The notes under the pieces are model-generated. The model did not search any database. It was not told where the DNA came from and worked only from the letters and a program-made list of their open reading frames with translations. 64,000 bases of DNA from an uncultured Flavobacteriaceae bacterium. GTDB lineage: Bacteria > Bacteroidota > Bacteroidia > Flavobacteriales > Flavobacteriaceae. Where the stretch lies: NCBI GenBank assembly GCA_943789365.1, contig CALSTV010000001.1:1116001-1180000 (forward strand), given 5' to 3'. This document shows, one piece after another, positions 37,160 to 46,946 of the stretch. How positions within the stretch are numbered: the first letter of the stretch is position 1; each line of letters starts with the position of its first letter. Both the position numbers and the translations under genes were made by a program.

Positions 37160-38680
37160 TTAAGAACGCTTGTAAAGTACAATTATCTTGCCAGGAATAA
37201 GACTGTTCGCATCGCTAATTTCATTCCAATCTTTGATTTGTTGTACAGAAACATTCGGGTATTGTTTTGAGATACTCCAAAGAGAATCTCCTTTTTGTAT
37301 GATATATTGTATTTTTTCTCCTTTTGGTATTTCTTTTACACCTGGTTTCTTTGATCTTACAATGGGTTTTGCAACTGAATAATTGAGACGTTTCGGGTAA
37401 ATTGTCAATCGCTGACCAACTTTTAAATTGGTAGTTCGCATACCGTTCCATTTTTTAATTTCTGAGACACCTACACCGTATCGTTCAGCAATTTTCCCCA
37501 AATAATCACCACTCTTTACTGTATACCGAATTCTTTGATTCATTTCAAAATACTTCGGAATTGGCTTTTCTCTAGCTGCCTCTTCTTTTTTCGCCAAACT
37601 ATAAATGGAATCCTCTTTTTGTACAAATTTCGTTACGAATTCAGATGGCAATCGAAGTGTATAGCCTTTGTGTTTCACATAGGGAACAATATCTAATTTA
37701 TATTCTGGATTTAAAAACTGTAATAGTTCATTAGAAATATGTAAATGTTTGCTTAGCAAGTCAAATGTCAATAATTGCTTAACTCTTACCGTATCGGTTG
37801 CAAAATAAAATGCTTTTGGAGCTAAAGGAACAATCTTGTGTTCAGAAGCATATTCAAAAATATAGTAATTGGCATAAAAAGCAGGCAGATACCCAGCGGT
37901 CTCACGAGGTAAAAATGGACGAATATTCCAGTAATTACGATATCCACCAGACCTACGGATGGCTTTATTTACATTTCCTGGACCAGAATTATAAGCGGCC
38001 AATGCCAAATCCCAATCGTTAAATGTTCTGTATAAACTTTCTAAATACTTACATGCTGCCTGTACAGATTTTACTGGGTCTTGGCGTTCATCTACATAAG
38101 AACTAACTTGCAGGTTGAACTGTTTCCCAGTTTGATACATAAATTGCCAAATACCTGTAGCACCTACCCTCGATTGTGCTCTTGGGTTCAACCCCGATTC
38201 TACCACAGCCAAATATTTAATCTCTAGTGGAATATTGTAAGCATCTAAGTATTTCTCAAACATCGGGAAATAATACAGCGCCCTTGCCATCATTTTCGGG
38301 TAATACTTTGACCGGGTTTTTAAATAATACCTAATCAAACGCTCCAATTCGGGATTGTACTCTAAATTGAAGGGGGTTTGCGCATTCAACACTTCCAATC
38401 GTTCTTTTAACAAAGAAGTAGGTATTTCAGCATCAAATTCACCAATTTGTTCCCCTTCTACATCCATTTCAATCCCTTGAAACAAGGGAGAGCTATAGAG
38501 GGTTTCCAACCACATGCTTTCCATCTCTTTTACAGAGATAGCAGTAATTTCCGTTTTGACAAAAGTATCCTCAACTGGCGGTACTGTATCTAGTGATGGT
38601 ATTTCCAAAATAGGTTTTTGCGCCAAACCAATTTCAAAAACAACACTGGCTAAAATTGCCCAGTAATATTTATAAATCAT
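37160..38680 (-). CDS. MltD-like lytic transglycosylase with LysM repeats
   Basis: Cleaves peptidoglycan glycan strands to 1,6-anhydro products. Signal peptide ~1-20 (ending GLAQ). The SLT domain spans ~145-270: LAVVESGLNPRAQSRVGATG contains catalytic Glu161, followed by GIWQFM and ALAAYNSGPGNVNKAI. Two LysM domains are near the C-terminus (RYTVKSGDYLGKIAERYGVG and IQYIIQKGDSLWSISKQYPN). 506 residues, similar to family members. It sits between ompA-like (18 nt) and DUF4837 (14 nt) genes in an envelope operon. Confidence 0.93.
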   Translation of the reverse strand: MIYKYYWAILASVVFEIGLAQKPILEIPSLDTVPPVEDTFVKTEITAISVKEMESMWLETLYSSPLFQGIEMDVEGEQIGEFDAEIPTSLLKERLEVLNAQTPFNLEYNPELERLIRYYLKTRSKYYPKMMARALYYFPMFEKYLDAYNIPLEIKYLAVVESGLNPRAQSRVGATGIWQFMYQTGKQFNLQVSSYVDERQDPVKSVQAACKYLESLYRTFNDWDLALAAYNSGPGNVNKAIRRSGGYRNYWNIRPFLPRETAGYLPAFYANYYIFEYASEHKIVPLAPKAFYFATDTVRVKQLLTFDLLSKHLHISNELLQFLNPEYKLDIVPYVKHKGYTLRLPSEFVTKFVQKEDSIYSLAKKEEAAREKPIPKYFEMNQRIRYTVKSGDYLGKIAERYGVGVSEIKKWNGMRTTNLKVGQRLTIYPKRLNYSVAKPIVRSKKPGVKEIPKGEKIQYIIQKGDSLWSISKQYPNVSVQQIKDWNEISDANSLIPGKIIVLYKRS

Positions 38681-38698
38681 TCCTGTCGAATTTACATA

Positions 38699-39649
38699 CT
38701 ATTCACTTAACAGCTTGGCTACCTCATCTAGATTTGGAGAGAGGATGATTTCAATTCTTCTATTTTTAGATTTTCCTGCTTTAGAACTATTACTCGCCAC
38801 GGGAACATATTCTCCTCTACCAGCCGCGGTGATTTGGTTTGCATCTACATTTGCATTTTGCAAAATTCTAACAATCGCTGTGGCTCTTTTTACGGACAAA
38901 TCCCAGTTGTCTTTAATAACAGGTCCTTTGTAAGGATCGTTATCCGTATGACCTTCAATCAACACCTTGATATCTGGATTTACCGCCAATACTTTTGCTA
39001 ACTTCTGAACGGCTTGCGTTCCGGTAGCTCCAACTGCCCAACTTCCAGAACTAAACAAAAGTTTGTTTTCCATAGAAACATAGACATTTCCATTTTTATT
39101 GACAACGGTTAAGCCTTTCCCTTCAAACCCTTTCAGAGCATTGGAAACTGCACTTTTTAATTTCAACATCGCACTTTCTTTCTCTGCGATCAGACTTTCT
39201 AGCTCATTAATCTTCTGCGAACGTGCTGTCAATTCACCTTCCATCTTTCTCAAACGCGCTCCTTCTTCCATCAATTTGGTTTCTTTCTCTTCGAGCTGAC
39301 TTAGAAGTTTTCTATTTTCAACAGCATTTTTTTCCAAAGCTGAAGAGCTGTTCGATGCCAACATATCATACGTCTTTTTCAAATCGATATACGATTTCCT
39401 CAAAGCGTCGGTTTCTCTTTCTAAGGCTTTCTTTTGCTGTAATGTATTGCGTTGTTGTTCTTCTAAATTGGCAATATGATCGTCGTATTTATGTTTATCG
39501 GTGATCAACTCATCGTTCTGCTGTAACAATTCTGATTTTTCTTCTTTCAATTTATTGTACTTGTCTTCCAAGTCTACAAATACTTTTTTCGATACACAGG
39601 CTGTTGCCAAACTGGCAACAATAATTCCTAAGGCAATTCTTTTTATCAT
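38699..39649 (-). CDS. OmpA-family peptidoglycan-associated lipoprotein with coiled coil
   Basis: Lipobox LATAC (Cys18), then a long coiled coil (~25-165, heptads rich in Leu/Glu/Lys), then an OmpA C-terminal domain (~190-316). In it, VLIEGHTDNDPYKG, SVKRATAIVRIL and GRGEYVPVASNSSKAGKSKN followed by RRIEIILSP bind meso-DAP of peptidoglycan. It tethers the outer membrane to the wall. It is first in the operon with the transglycosylase and DUF4837 genes. Confidence 0.93.
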   Translation of the reverse strand: MIKRIALGIIVASLATACVSKKVFVDLEDKYNKLKEEKSELLQQNDELITDKHKYDDHIANLEEQQRNTLQQKKALERETDALRKSYIDLKKTYDMLASNSSSALEKNAVENRKLLSQLEEKETKLMEEGARLRKMEGELTARSQKINELESLIAEKESAMLKLKSAVSNALKGFEGKGLTVVNKNGNVYVSMENKLLFSSGSWAVGATGTQAVQKLAKVLAVNPDIKVLIEGHTDNDPYKGPVIKDNWDLSVKRATAIVRILQNANVDANQITAAGRGEYVPVASNSSKAGKSKNRRIEIILSPNLDEVAKLLSE

Positions 39650-39689
39650 GTTTGTTTTGTGTTTATTAGGGGTTGATTTTATACTTTTT

Positions 39690-40451
39690 TTAATCTTCTA
39701 TTTCTACAACAATTGGACAATGGTCGGAATGCTTGGCTTCAGGCAAAATATAAGCTCTTTGGAGACGGTCCTTTAAGGCTTCTGAAAGCATATGATAATC
39801 GATTCTCCAACCTTTGTTATTATTTCTAGCATTGGCTCTATAACTCCACCAACTGTAATGATGTGGTTCTTTATTCAACACTCTAAAACTATCGATAAAC
39901 CCACTTTTGATAAAGTTTCCAATCCATTCTCTTTCTACGGGTAAAAACCCAGAAACACCTTTCATTTTAGGGTTATGAATATCAATTTCTTCATGGCAAA
40001 TATTATAATCTCCACATATGATTAAATTTGGAATTTCCTTTTTTAAGGCAGTCGCATATTCTTGGATTTCTGCCATATAGTTAAGTTTGAATTCCAAACG
40101 TGCATCGTTCGTTCCTGAAGGCAAATACATACTCATTACAGATACGGTATCAAAATCGACACGTAAATTTCTACCTTCAAAATCCATACTTTCAATCCCC
40201 GTTCCGTATACTACGTTTTTAGGTTCTATTTTGCACAGAACTGCAACACCACTATAGCCTTTTTTCTGGGCAGAATACCAGTAATTATATGCATAACCAG
40301 CATTCTCAAACAATGTCAAATCCAATTGTTCTTTTTGTGCTTTTATTTCTTGCAAGCAAATTACATCGGGATTTGCAGCTGTCAGCCATTCTATAAAGCC
40401 TTTTTTTAAAGCTGCCCGAATTCCATTTACATTATAAGATATTATTTTCAT
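39690..40451 (-). CDS. xth: exodeoxyribonuclease III
   Basis: AP endonuclease and 3'-5' exonuclease of base excision repair; 253 residues, standard. EEP-fold motifs are KIISYNVNGIRAAL, CLQEIKAQ (metal-binding Glu), GDYNICHEEID (catalytic Asp/Asn), GWRIDYHMLSE and KHSDHCPIVVEIE (catalytic Asp-His). It is 40 nt downstream of the OmpA gene start, so transcription is in tandem away from the AMP-binding gene. Confidence 0.95.
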   Translation of the reverse strand: MKIISYNVNGIRAALKKGFIEWLTAANPDVICLQEIKAQKEQLDLTLFENAGYAYNYWYSAQKKGYSGVAVLCKIEPKNVVYGTGIESMDFEGRNLRVDFDTVSVMSMYLPSGTNDARLEFKLNYMAEIQEYATALKKEIPNLIICGDYNICHEEIDIHNPKMKGVSGFLPVEREWIGNFIKSGFIDSFRVLNKEPHHYSWWSYRANARNNNKGWRIDYHMLSEALKDRLQRAYILPEAKHSDHCPIVVEIED

Positions 40452-40573
40452 GCTTATTTTCTTTTTCTATACTTGACTATTTACTCATTCTTTTTTCAAC
40501 CGCAAGGTACGCAAAGTTCCAGTACACATTTAGTTCATTACAAACACTAGCTTAGAGGGTTCATTTTCTGACA

Positions 40574-42382
40574 TTATTTTTGATAGTGCCCTCTTAGTTG
40601 CTTTCGTTTTATCTTATTCGAAGCGGTTCGTGGCAAGTTATCAATTTTCACCAAATCTATTAGTTTAAACAATGGATTTAACTTTTCTTTTATAATTCCT
40701 TGCACTCTTGTAAACGCTTCACTAGTAGCTATATTGTTAGAAGGAACTATATAGACCACCAAACTACTTGGCCCTCCTCCTTGAGGCACCACCCCAATGG
40801 CGGCAGATTCCTCAACAAAATCAAGGGTATTCACCACGGTTTCTAATTGTACCGACCCTACTTTTATGCCTCCCAAATTCATAGCATCGTCTACGCGCCC
40901 ATTTGCCCTGTAATAACCATTTTCTAAAGTTTGTAATTCATCACCGTGCTTTCTCAATATTTTCCCTTCGAACAAAGGTGTATTCGTATAATAGATGGCA
41001 TGATGATCTTTGTGTAACAATCTTGTAGACAGTCCCATAATTGGAGGTACAAGAAATACTTCTCCTGTTTCGCACGGCTTTCCTTCTTCATTGAGCAACA
41101 CAAAACTACCTCCTAAGGTTTGGGTAGAAAACTGACTGGGTTTATTTTCTTGTACGAATGTACTGGCAATATAACCACCTCCAACTTCAGTCCCTCCACA
41201 GTATTCAATTATGGGTTTGGCACCTCCCAATTGCATCAAATAGTACATTTCTTCGGAATTAGACACTTCTCCCGTAGAGCTAAAACATTTTATTGAACTC
41301 CAATTCATCGACTCCATTACCTTGGATTGCTTCCAAGATTTTACAATACTAGGCACGAGTCCTAACATCGTCACTTCCGCCTTTTCTACAAAGTTTCCAA
41401 AGCCTTCCCCTAGGGGCGCGCCGTAATACAGCCCTATAGTCGCTTTGTTTATCAATGCTGAAAACACCAACCAAGGCCCCATCATCCACCCTAAATTGGT
41501 GGGCCAGCAAAGAACATCTTCTTTCTGAATATTGTGATGATAATAGGCATCTGAGGCCGATTTTACCGGTGTTGTATGATCCCAAGGAATTGCTTTTGGC
41601 GCACCTGTTGTACCCGAAGAAAACAAAATAGTAATCGCATCTTGTGGATTGCATTTTACGGATTGAAATTCGCCCTGAGTACTTAAGAACTCACCAAACC
41701 ATACATCCGTTTTTCGCAAAGGTATTTCGTCTGCTATGGTTTTTACAACCACAATTGGAGCCCTTGCAATTTCTTTGCATTTTTTATATAGGAGATGCGT
41801 TCTTCCTGATCTCACAAAAGCATCTTGTGTCACTATCAATTTAGGATTCGTCAATTGCAATCGCAGTGCTATTTCTTCTTCAGAAAAACTATCCGCAATT
41901 GTAGCTACAACACAACCTGCTTTTATAGCTGCCAAATACATGGCTACAGCCTCTAAGTTCATCGACATATAGATAGCAACAACATCTTTTGGTTTCAAAC
42001 CAAAATCTACAAGTCCATTTGCAATTTTATTTACCAAAGTCTCTAGTGCAAGCTGCGAAACTTTCTCCAGTTCACCACCTTCTTTTTGAAACACAATAGC
42101 CGTTGCCGTATCGGTATTTTGAAAACAAGAATCTACGATATTCAGATTTGCTCCTGCCAACCATTCTGCATTTTCGATACCGTTGGAAACATCTACAATT
42201 TTGGAATAAGGTTTTTCAAAATGAATATCCAAGTTGGCTACGGTTTGTTCCCAAAACACCTTTTTATTTGCAACAGACCATTTCCAAAATTCTTCATAGG
42301 AAGTTATTGCCAAGTTTTGCATCATTGCATGAATGTTACTCGACTCAATAATTTCTTTTGATGGAAACCAATACTTGCTCAT
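40574..42382 (-). CDS. AMP-binding acyl-CoA ligase (acetoacetyl-CoA-synthetase-like)
   Basis: Activates a carboxylic acid via acyl-AMP to acyl-CoA; 602 residues. ANL-superfamily motifs: ITILFSSGTTGAPKAIPWDH (phosphate loop), EYCGGTEVGGGY (A5), YYRANGRVDDAMNLGGIKVG (A7-A8) and the C-terminal catalytic lysine in LPRTASNKIKRKQLRG. The N-terminal FWEQTVANLDIHFEKPYSKI resembles acetyl- and acetoacetyl-CoA synthetases, but the substrate cannot be read from sequence. Monocistronic-looking, 69 nt downstream of the PBP1A stop. Confidence 0.88.
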   Translation of the reverse strand: MSKYWFPSKEIIESSNIHAMMQNLAITSYEEFWKWSVANKKVFWEQTVANLDIHFEKPYSKIVDVSNGIENAEWLAGANLNIVDSCFQNTDTATAIVFQKEGGELEKVSQLALETLVNKIANGLVDFGLKPKDVVAIYMSMNLEAVAMYLAAIKAGCVVATIADSFSEEEIALRLQLTNPKLIVTQDAFVRSGRTHLLYKKCKEIARAPIVVVKTIADEIPLRKTDVWFGEFLSTQGEFQSVKCNPQDAITILFSSGTTGAPKAIPWDHTTPVKSASDAYYHHNIQKEDVLCWPTNLGWMMGPWLVFSALINKATIGLYYGAPLGEGFGNFVEKAEVTMLGLVPSIVKSWKQSKVMESMNWSSIKCFSSTGEVSNSEEMYYLMQLGGAKPIIEYCGGTEVGGGYIASTFVQENKPSQFSTQTLGGSFVLLNEEGKPCETGEVFLVPPIMGLSTRLLHKDHHAIYYTNTPLFEGKILRKHGDELQTLENGYYRANGRVDDAMNLGGIKVGSVQLETVVNTLDFVEESAAIGVVPQGGGPSSLVVYIVPSNNIATSEAFTRVQGIIKEKLNPLFKLIDLVKIDNLPRTASNKIKRKQLRGHYQK

Positions 42383-42451
42383 TTCAATTCATATAAGCTG
42401 TTATCTTCGAAAAGTAATATACTTTAGAACTCTATCAATAGGGAATACTCA

Positions 42452-44791
42452 CTAAAAATCTGTTTCTTCTTCCACAGTTTGCACTGGGATAGCAACCCCT
42501 TCTTCATCCAATACGGGTGCCGACTCACAATCGAGTTGTATAGATACCACCCTAGGTTTTTCAAAATCTTCCTGACTGATATTCAAATCGGGATCTGCAT
42601 AACATTTACGCATGTAGATGGCCCAAGTAGGCAACGACATCGTGGCTCCTTGCCCCTGAACGATATCTTCAAAATGGGTTGATCGATCATCTGCTCCTGT
42701 CCATACCCCTGTTGCTAAATTTGGCACTACTCCCATAAACCAACCATCGGATTGATTCTGCGTGGTTCCCGTTTTTCCTGCAATAGGGTTTTTAAAATCA
42801 TACGGATATCCTGTTGAAATACTGTCTGGATATTTCCCCCAAGTTCCTCTTAAACGCACACCAGAACCATCTTCGGTTACCCCTTTTAAAAGATCTATTA
42901 CTACATAGGCAGATTCCTCGCTTAATACTTGATCTGTGGTTGGTGTAAATTGTTGCAATAAGGTTCCGTTTTTGTCTTCAATTTTAAGCACCATCATTTG
43001 TCCAATGCGCAATCCTTTGTTTGCGAACATTGAATAGGCACCCACCATTTCAAATAAACTGGCATCAACAGTTCCTAATGCGATAGATGGATAAGGAGGA
43101 ATATGAGATTCAATCCCAGCTCTTTTTGCCAATCGTGAAACCGTTTTAGGTCCCACCATATGAATCAATCTTGCTGTAATTACATTGACCGATTTTGCAA
43201 GTGCTCTTTTTAGAGATAGCTCACCTCCATATGAATCTCCTGAGTTTTTTGGTGTCCAGTCTTCATCCATACCATAGGCTTCTTTTGGAACTGTATACAG
43301 GGTGTTCGGATATTTTTCACAAGGAGATAGCTGTAACTGATCTATGGCAGATGCATATACAAAAGGTTTGAATGTAGACCCTACTTGTCGCTTTCCTTGT
43401 TTTACATGATCGTATTGAAAATACTTGTTATTGATACCGCCAACCCATGCTTTTACATGCCCTGTTTGAGGCTCAATTGACAAAAGTCCGCTGTGCAAGA
43501 AGTGCTTATAATACACAATAGAATCATAGGGACTCATGATTGTATCTTTACTTCCTTTCCAAGTAAAAACTTTCATTTTCCTCTTGGTGTCAAAGGCTGT
43601 CTTAATTTCCTTTTTAGATTTTCCTGCTTTTTTGAGCAAACGATACCTGTCTGTATTTTTCATTGCCCGTTCTAAAATTGCATCAATTTCTTCAGGTTCT
43701 AAATCGTAAAACGGAGCGGTAGGGTTATTTTTTTGTTCTTTAAAAAACACACGTTGTAAGTTGGAAACATGTTCCTGTATAGCTTCTTCTGCATATTTTT
43801 GCATGCGCGAATCTATAGTCACATATATTTTTAATCCGTCGCGATACAGATTGTGATAAGAGCCATCAGCTTTAGGGTTTTGCTTGATCCATTGTTTCAT
43901 ATAATCTCGTAAATACTCTCTAAAATAAGTTGCATATCCATCACTATGTCCTTCCGGAGAAAATTCGATTTGCATAGGCAGTTGTTGCAATGAATCTTTT
44001 TCGGCCAAACTTATTTTTTCATTCCTTGCCAATTGAAAAAGCACTTGATTTCGTCTCCCTAATGATTTCTTTTTAGAAATTTCTCTGTTCGGATTGAACT
44101 GCCTTGGGTTCTTAAGCATGGCTACCAACACCGCCGACTCTTCCATTTTTAAATCGATGGGTTCTTTTCCAAAATAAATACGTGATGCCGAACGGATCCC
44201 TATGGCATTGTAAAGAAAATCGAACTTATTAAGATACATGGTAATAATCTCATGTTTGGTATATCTTTCCTCCAATCGAATGGCAATTACCCATTCGTTT
44301 ATTTTTTGAAAAACTCTTTTAAGCTTGTTACTTGTACCTGCGCCTTCAGTAAAAAGCAATTTTGCCAATTGCTGTGTTATGGTACTTGCCCCTCCACCTT
44401 TTCCAAGTTTGACAACGGCTCTTAAGGTTCCTCTAAAATCGATACCTGTGTGATCATAAAACCGCTCGTCTTCAGTGGAAACCAAAGCGTCTATTAAATT
44501 CTGAGGAAGGTCTACAAACTTTACAGGAGTTCTATTCTCATTATAATACTTCCCCAATGTTTTACCATCAATAGAAATAATTTCTGTAGCAAAGTTCTTT
44601 TCAGGATTTTCCAACTCCTCAAAGGTTGGCAATTCACCAAAAACTTCATGAGAAGCAAGACTAAAGAGTAGTACTACAGAGAGGATTCCAACACAAATTA
44701 GGGACCAAAACCACAGGGTATATTTTCTAAACGAAGTGTTCGTTTTTTCGGAAGATTTGTTTGTTTTTTTATTTGTCATAGAAGTTTTCAA
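42452..44791 (-). CDS. penicillin-binding protein 1A (bifunctional transglycosylase/transpeptidase)
   Basis: Polymerises and cross-links peptidoglycan. An N-terminal cytoplasmic tail and one membrane helix (~28-50) precede the GT51 domain with VSTEDERFYDHTGIDFRGTLRA and GGASTITQQLAK. The transpeptidase follows with GSTFKPF (catalytic Ser of SxxK), SVN and KTGTTQNQSDGWF. 779 residues, typical for flavobacterial PBP1A. It lies 49 nt after gldH; ricT-gldH-PBP1A is a recurrent order in this group. Start 44791 or 44779 (MTNKKT) cannot be distinguished. Confidence 0.94.
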   Translation of the reverse strand: MKTSMTNKKTNKSSEKTNTSFRKYTLWFWSLICVGILSVVLLFSLASHEVFGELPTFEELENPEKNFATEIISIDGKTLGKYYNENRTPVKFVDLPQNLIDALVSTEDERFYDHTGIDFRGTLRAVVKLGKGGGASTITQQLAKLLFTEGAGTSNKLKRVFQKINEWVIAIRLEERYTKHEIITMYLNKFDFLYNAIGIRSASRIYFGKEPIDLKMEESAVLVAMLKNPRQFNPNREISKKKSLGRRNQVLFQLARNEKISLAEKDSLQQLPMQIEFSPEGHSDGYATYFREYLRDYMKQWIKQNPKADGSYHNLYRDGLKIYVTIDSRMQKYAEEAIQEHVSNLQRVFFKEQKNNPTAPFYDLEPEEIDAILERAMKNTDRYRLLKKAGKSKKEIKTAFDTKRKMKVFTWKGSKDTIMSPYDSIVYYKHFLHSGLLSIEPQTGHVKAWVGGINNKYFQYDHVKQGKRQVGSTFKPFVYASAIDQLQLSPCEKYPNTLYTVPKEAYGMDEDWTPKNSGDSYGGELSLKRALAKSVNVITARLIHMVGPKTVSRLAKRAGIESHIPPYPSIALGTVDASLFEMVGAYSMFANKGLRIGQMMVLKIEDKNGTLLQQFTPTTDQVLSEESAYVVIDLLKGVTEDGSGVRLRGTWGKYPDSISTGYPYDFKNPIAGKTGTTQNQSDGWFMGVVPNLATGVWTGADDRSTHFEDIVQGQGATMSLPTWAIYMRKCYADPDLNISQEDFEKPRVVSIQLDCESAPVLDEEGVAIPVQTVEEETDF

Positions 44792-44840
44792 ATTTACGTC
44801 TCATACTACATCTAGAGACATGCTAATTGTTAACTTTCGG

Positions 44841-45320
44841 TTATTTTTTTTCTATTCTGAAGCCCACATCGGAAATCCCTTCCAAGAACTCAATTCCTTC
44901 AACCTGATTTCTTTTGCGCATGGCTTGCTCGAAATGAATTGTGTAATTCCCAGTAACTGGAAACACAAATGACTCTTTGTAATACAATTTATTTTCTTTG
45001 ATATCCGTAAAACCATTGCCCAACCAATTACCAAAACGATCTGTCATCTTATACTCGAGGGTGTCAATGCTTTGTTCTCCATTTGGAAACTGTAAGCTTG
45101 CAATGATAAACAGATTGTTAAAAGCAAAAGCTTCCGTATTTCGAATTTGAATATAAAGATCGTTTTCTACAAGTGTATCACGAATTTCAAATTCAAAACT
45201 TACAAGTTCATCCTTACCCCATTGCCCATTCTCTATGGATTGATAGGCATCAAATACGCGATTGCCATCACAAGCAGTACATAGGAACCATAGCAAAAAA
45301 CACCTTCCTAATTTATGCAT
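44841..45320 (-). CDS. gldH: gliding motility lipoprotein GldH
   Basis: Lipoprotein needed for flavobacterial gliding and the associated T9SS machinery. The start at 45320 (MHKLGRCFLLWFLCTAC) yields a lipobox LCTAC and ~159 residues, normal for GldH; the longer frame to 45428 lies entirely in ricT. The ATG overlaps the ricT stop by 8 nt (ATGCATAA), so translation is probably coupled. Family segments: FDAYQSIENGQWGKDELVSF, DLYIQIRNTEAFAFNNLFI and GNYTIHFEQAMR. Consistent with the T9SS cargo at 20322. Confidence 0.88.
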   Translation of the reverse strand: MHKLGRCFLLWFLCTACDGNRVFDAYQSIENGQWGKDELVSFEFEIRDTLVENDLYIQIRNTEAFAFNNLFIIASLQFPNGEQSIDTLEYKMTDRFGNWLGNGFTDIKENKLYYKESFVFPVTGNYTIHFEQAMRKRNQVEGIEFLEGISDVGFRIEKK

Positions 45321-46713
45321 CTTTATTTGTGTTTGCATCGGAATTACCACTTGGTTTTTTTCTTCTATTATTCCTTCTAGGCTTTTGTTTGTTTCCCTCG
45401 TTCTTGTTGTTCCCTTGAGGATTTCCACCTTGCTGTTTATGCTTGTTTTGAGGTCTTCTCCTTTTTGGTTTCCCTGGTTTATTCTCTTGAGAATTCCCTT
45501 GGTTTTGTTTGTTAGGATTTTGAGTTACGTTCTGCTTGTTTTCCGTGTTTTTCTGGCTGGTGTTTCCTCTTTTCTTAGCACCAGAATTTTTCCTTTTATT
45601 CCTTCTTCTGTTGTTTGTTTTTGGTTTGTCAAAACGCGTTAAGCTATCTTGTCCAACAACATTCTCAAAATCAATTTTCGTTGCCACTGCAGTTTCAGAC
45701 TCTAACTCTTCTAAACTCGGTGCTTTTTCACCACGTTTATTCATGGCAATAACCTCATTAACTTGTTCGAGTGTTAACTTGTACCATTTAAAACCTTCTT
45801 CTTTTGAGTTATACCACAACAAGCCTTTGAAAATATCCATTTTCACAAAAGTTGCTTTTCCCTTTTCAGTATCTAAGACAACATCTTGCTTTGGAAATCC
45901 TTTTAGCGCGTCTAAATAACTGTCCAATTCAAAATTTAAACAGCATTTTAGCTTGCCACATTGCCCTGCCAGTTTTTGTGGATTTAAAGACAATTGTTGA
46001 TAACGAGCAGAAGCGGTATTTACTTTTCTAAAATCTGTCAACCAAGTTGAACAACACAGCTCACGACCACAAGACCCTACACCACCTAAACGTGCTGCTT
46101 CTTGACGAAGTCCTACCTGCTTCATTTCAATTCGCACACTAAATGCACTTGCCAAATCTTTAATAAGCTGTCTAAAATCAACGCGATCTTCTGCCGTATA
46201 ATAGAAAGTAGCTTTGTTTCCATCACCTTGATATTCTACGTCTGAAAGTTTCATTTTTAAATTCAACCTCCCCAAAATCTCACGACCTCTGCGTTGCGTT
46301 TCAACTTCTTTATCTCTCGCTTTTTGCCAGATCTCAATATCTCTTACCGTGGCTTTTCGGTATATTTTCTTAACCTCATCGCTATCTTCAGCTATTTTCT
46401 TTTTCTTCATCTGAACGCGAATCAATTCTCCTGTAAGAGATACGGTGCCTATATCGTGTCCAGGAGCTCCTTCTACAGCTACAATTTCGCCAATAGACAA
46501 TTGAAAATTGTTTGTATTTCTATAAAAATGTTTACGTCCGTTCTTAAAACGAACCTCGACAATGTTTAAAGGTGTCTGACCACTTGGCAAGGCCATATTC
46601 GACAACCAGTCAAATACGGTTAATTTATCACAGCTTCCTGTGCTACAACTTCCGTTGCTTTTACAGCCGTTTGGTTTCCCAGATTTATCAGTAGAGCAAG
46701 AATTACAGCCCAT
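45313..46713 (-). CDS. ricT: RicT/PSP1-family protein with Cys-rich N-terminus and basic tail
   Basis: PSP1 domain protein, 466 residues. The first ~30 residues contain seven cysteines (CNSCS, GCKSN, CSTGSC). The PSP1 core (~45-330) includes LGGVGSCGRELCCSTWL and QCGKLKCCLNFE; these cysteines bind Fe-S clusters in the RicAFT complex of Firmicutes, where it affects mRNA processing. The C-terminal ~110 residues are a disordered Lys/Arg/Asn/Gln-rich tail, likely to bind RNA. The role in Bacteroidota is not established. It is first in the unit with gldH. Confidence 0.88.
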   Translation of the reverse strand: MGCNSCSTDKSGKPNGCKSNGSCSTGSCDKLTVFDWLSNMALPSGQTPLNIVEVRFKNGRKHFYRNTNNFQLSIGEIVAVEGAPGHDIGTVSLTGELIRVQMKKKKIAEDSDEVKKIYRKATVRDIEIWQKARDKEVETQRRGREILGRLNLKMKLSDVEYQGDGNKATFYYTAEDRVDFRQLIKDLASAFSVRIEMKQVGLRQEAARLGGVGSCGRELCCSTWLTDFRKVNTASARYQQLSLNPQKLAGQCGKLKCCLNFELDSYLDALKGFPKQDVVLDTEKGKATFVKMDIFKGLLWYNSKEEGFKWYKLTLEQVNEVIAMNKRGEKAPSLEELESETAVATKIDFENVVGQDSLTRFDKPKTNNRRRNKRKNSGAKKRGNTSQKNTENKQNVTQNPNKQNQGNSQENKPGKPKRRRPQNKHKQQGGNPQGNNKNEGNKQKPRRNNRRKKPSGNSDANTNKDA

Positions 46714-46849
46714 AGAGTAGTGTATGTTTGAATGCTAATAAAATAGCATATAAAGTTCATATAGAAAGCAAATTACATTTTTAAAAACAAGTCCTAAAAA
46801 ATGTGTTTGCATATTTTATCAATTCGTAAAGATACTATAAAAATAAAAA

Positions 46850-46886
46850 CTAAAAAACGCTCTTTTTACAATACTAAAAAGAGCGT
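46850..46886 (-). terminator. terminator of trhO
   Basis: Perfect 11-bp stem ACGCTCTTTTT (46857-46867) / AAAAAGAGCGT (46876-46886) with an 8-nt loop; minus-strand T tract follows (complement of 46852-46857). It lies ~60 nt after the trhO stop. Confidence 0.8.
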
Positions 46887-46946
46887 AATTTTGGTAAATC
46901 ACTAGAAACCAACAGAGCAAATACTTTCGAATTTACCGCACTGCAA

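Noticed and set aside
45320-45428. Longer N-terminus of GldH
   Set aside because: The extension lies entirely within the ricT coding sequence and would place the lipoprotein signal 37 residues inside the protein.
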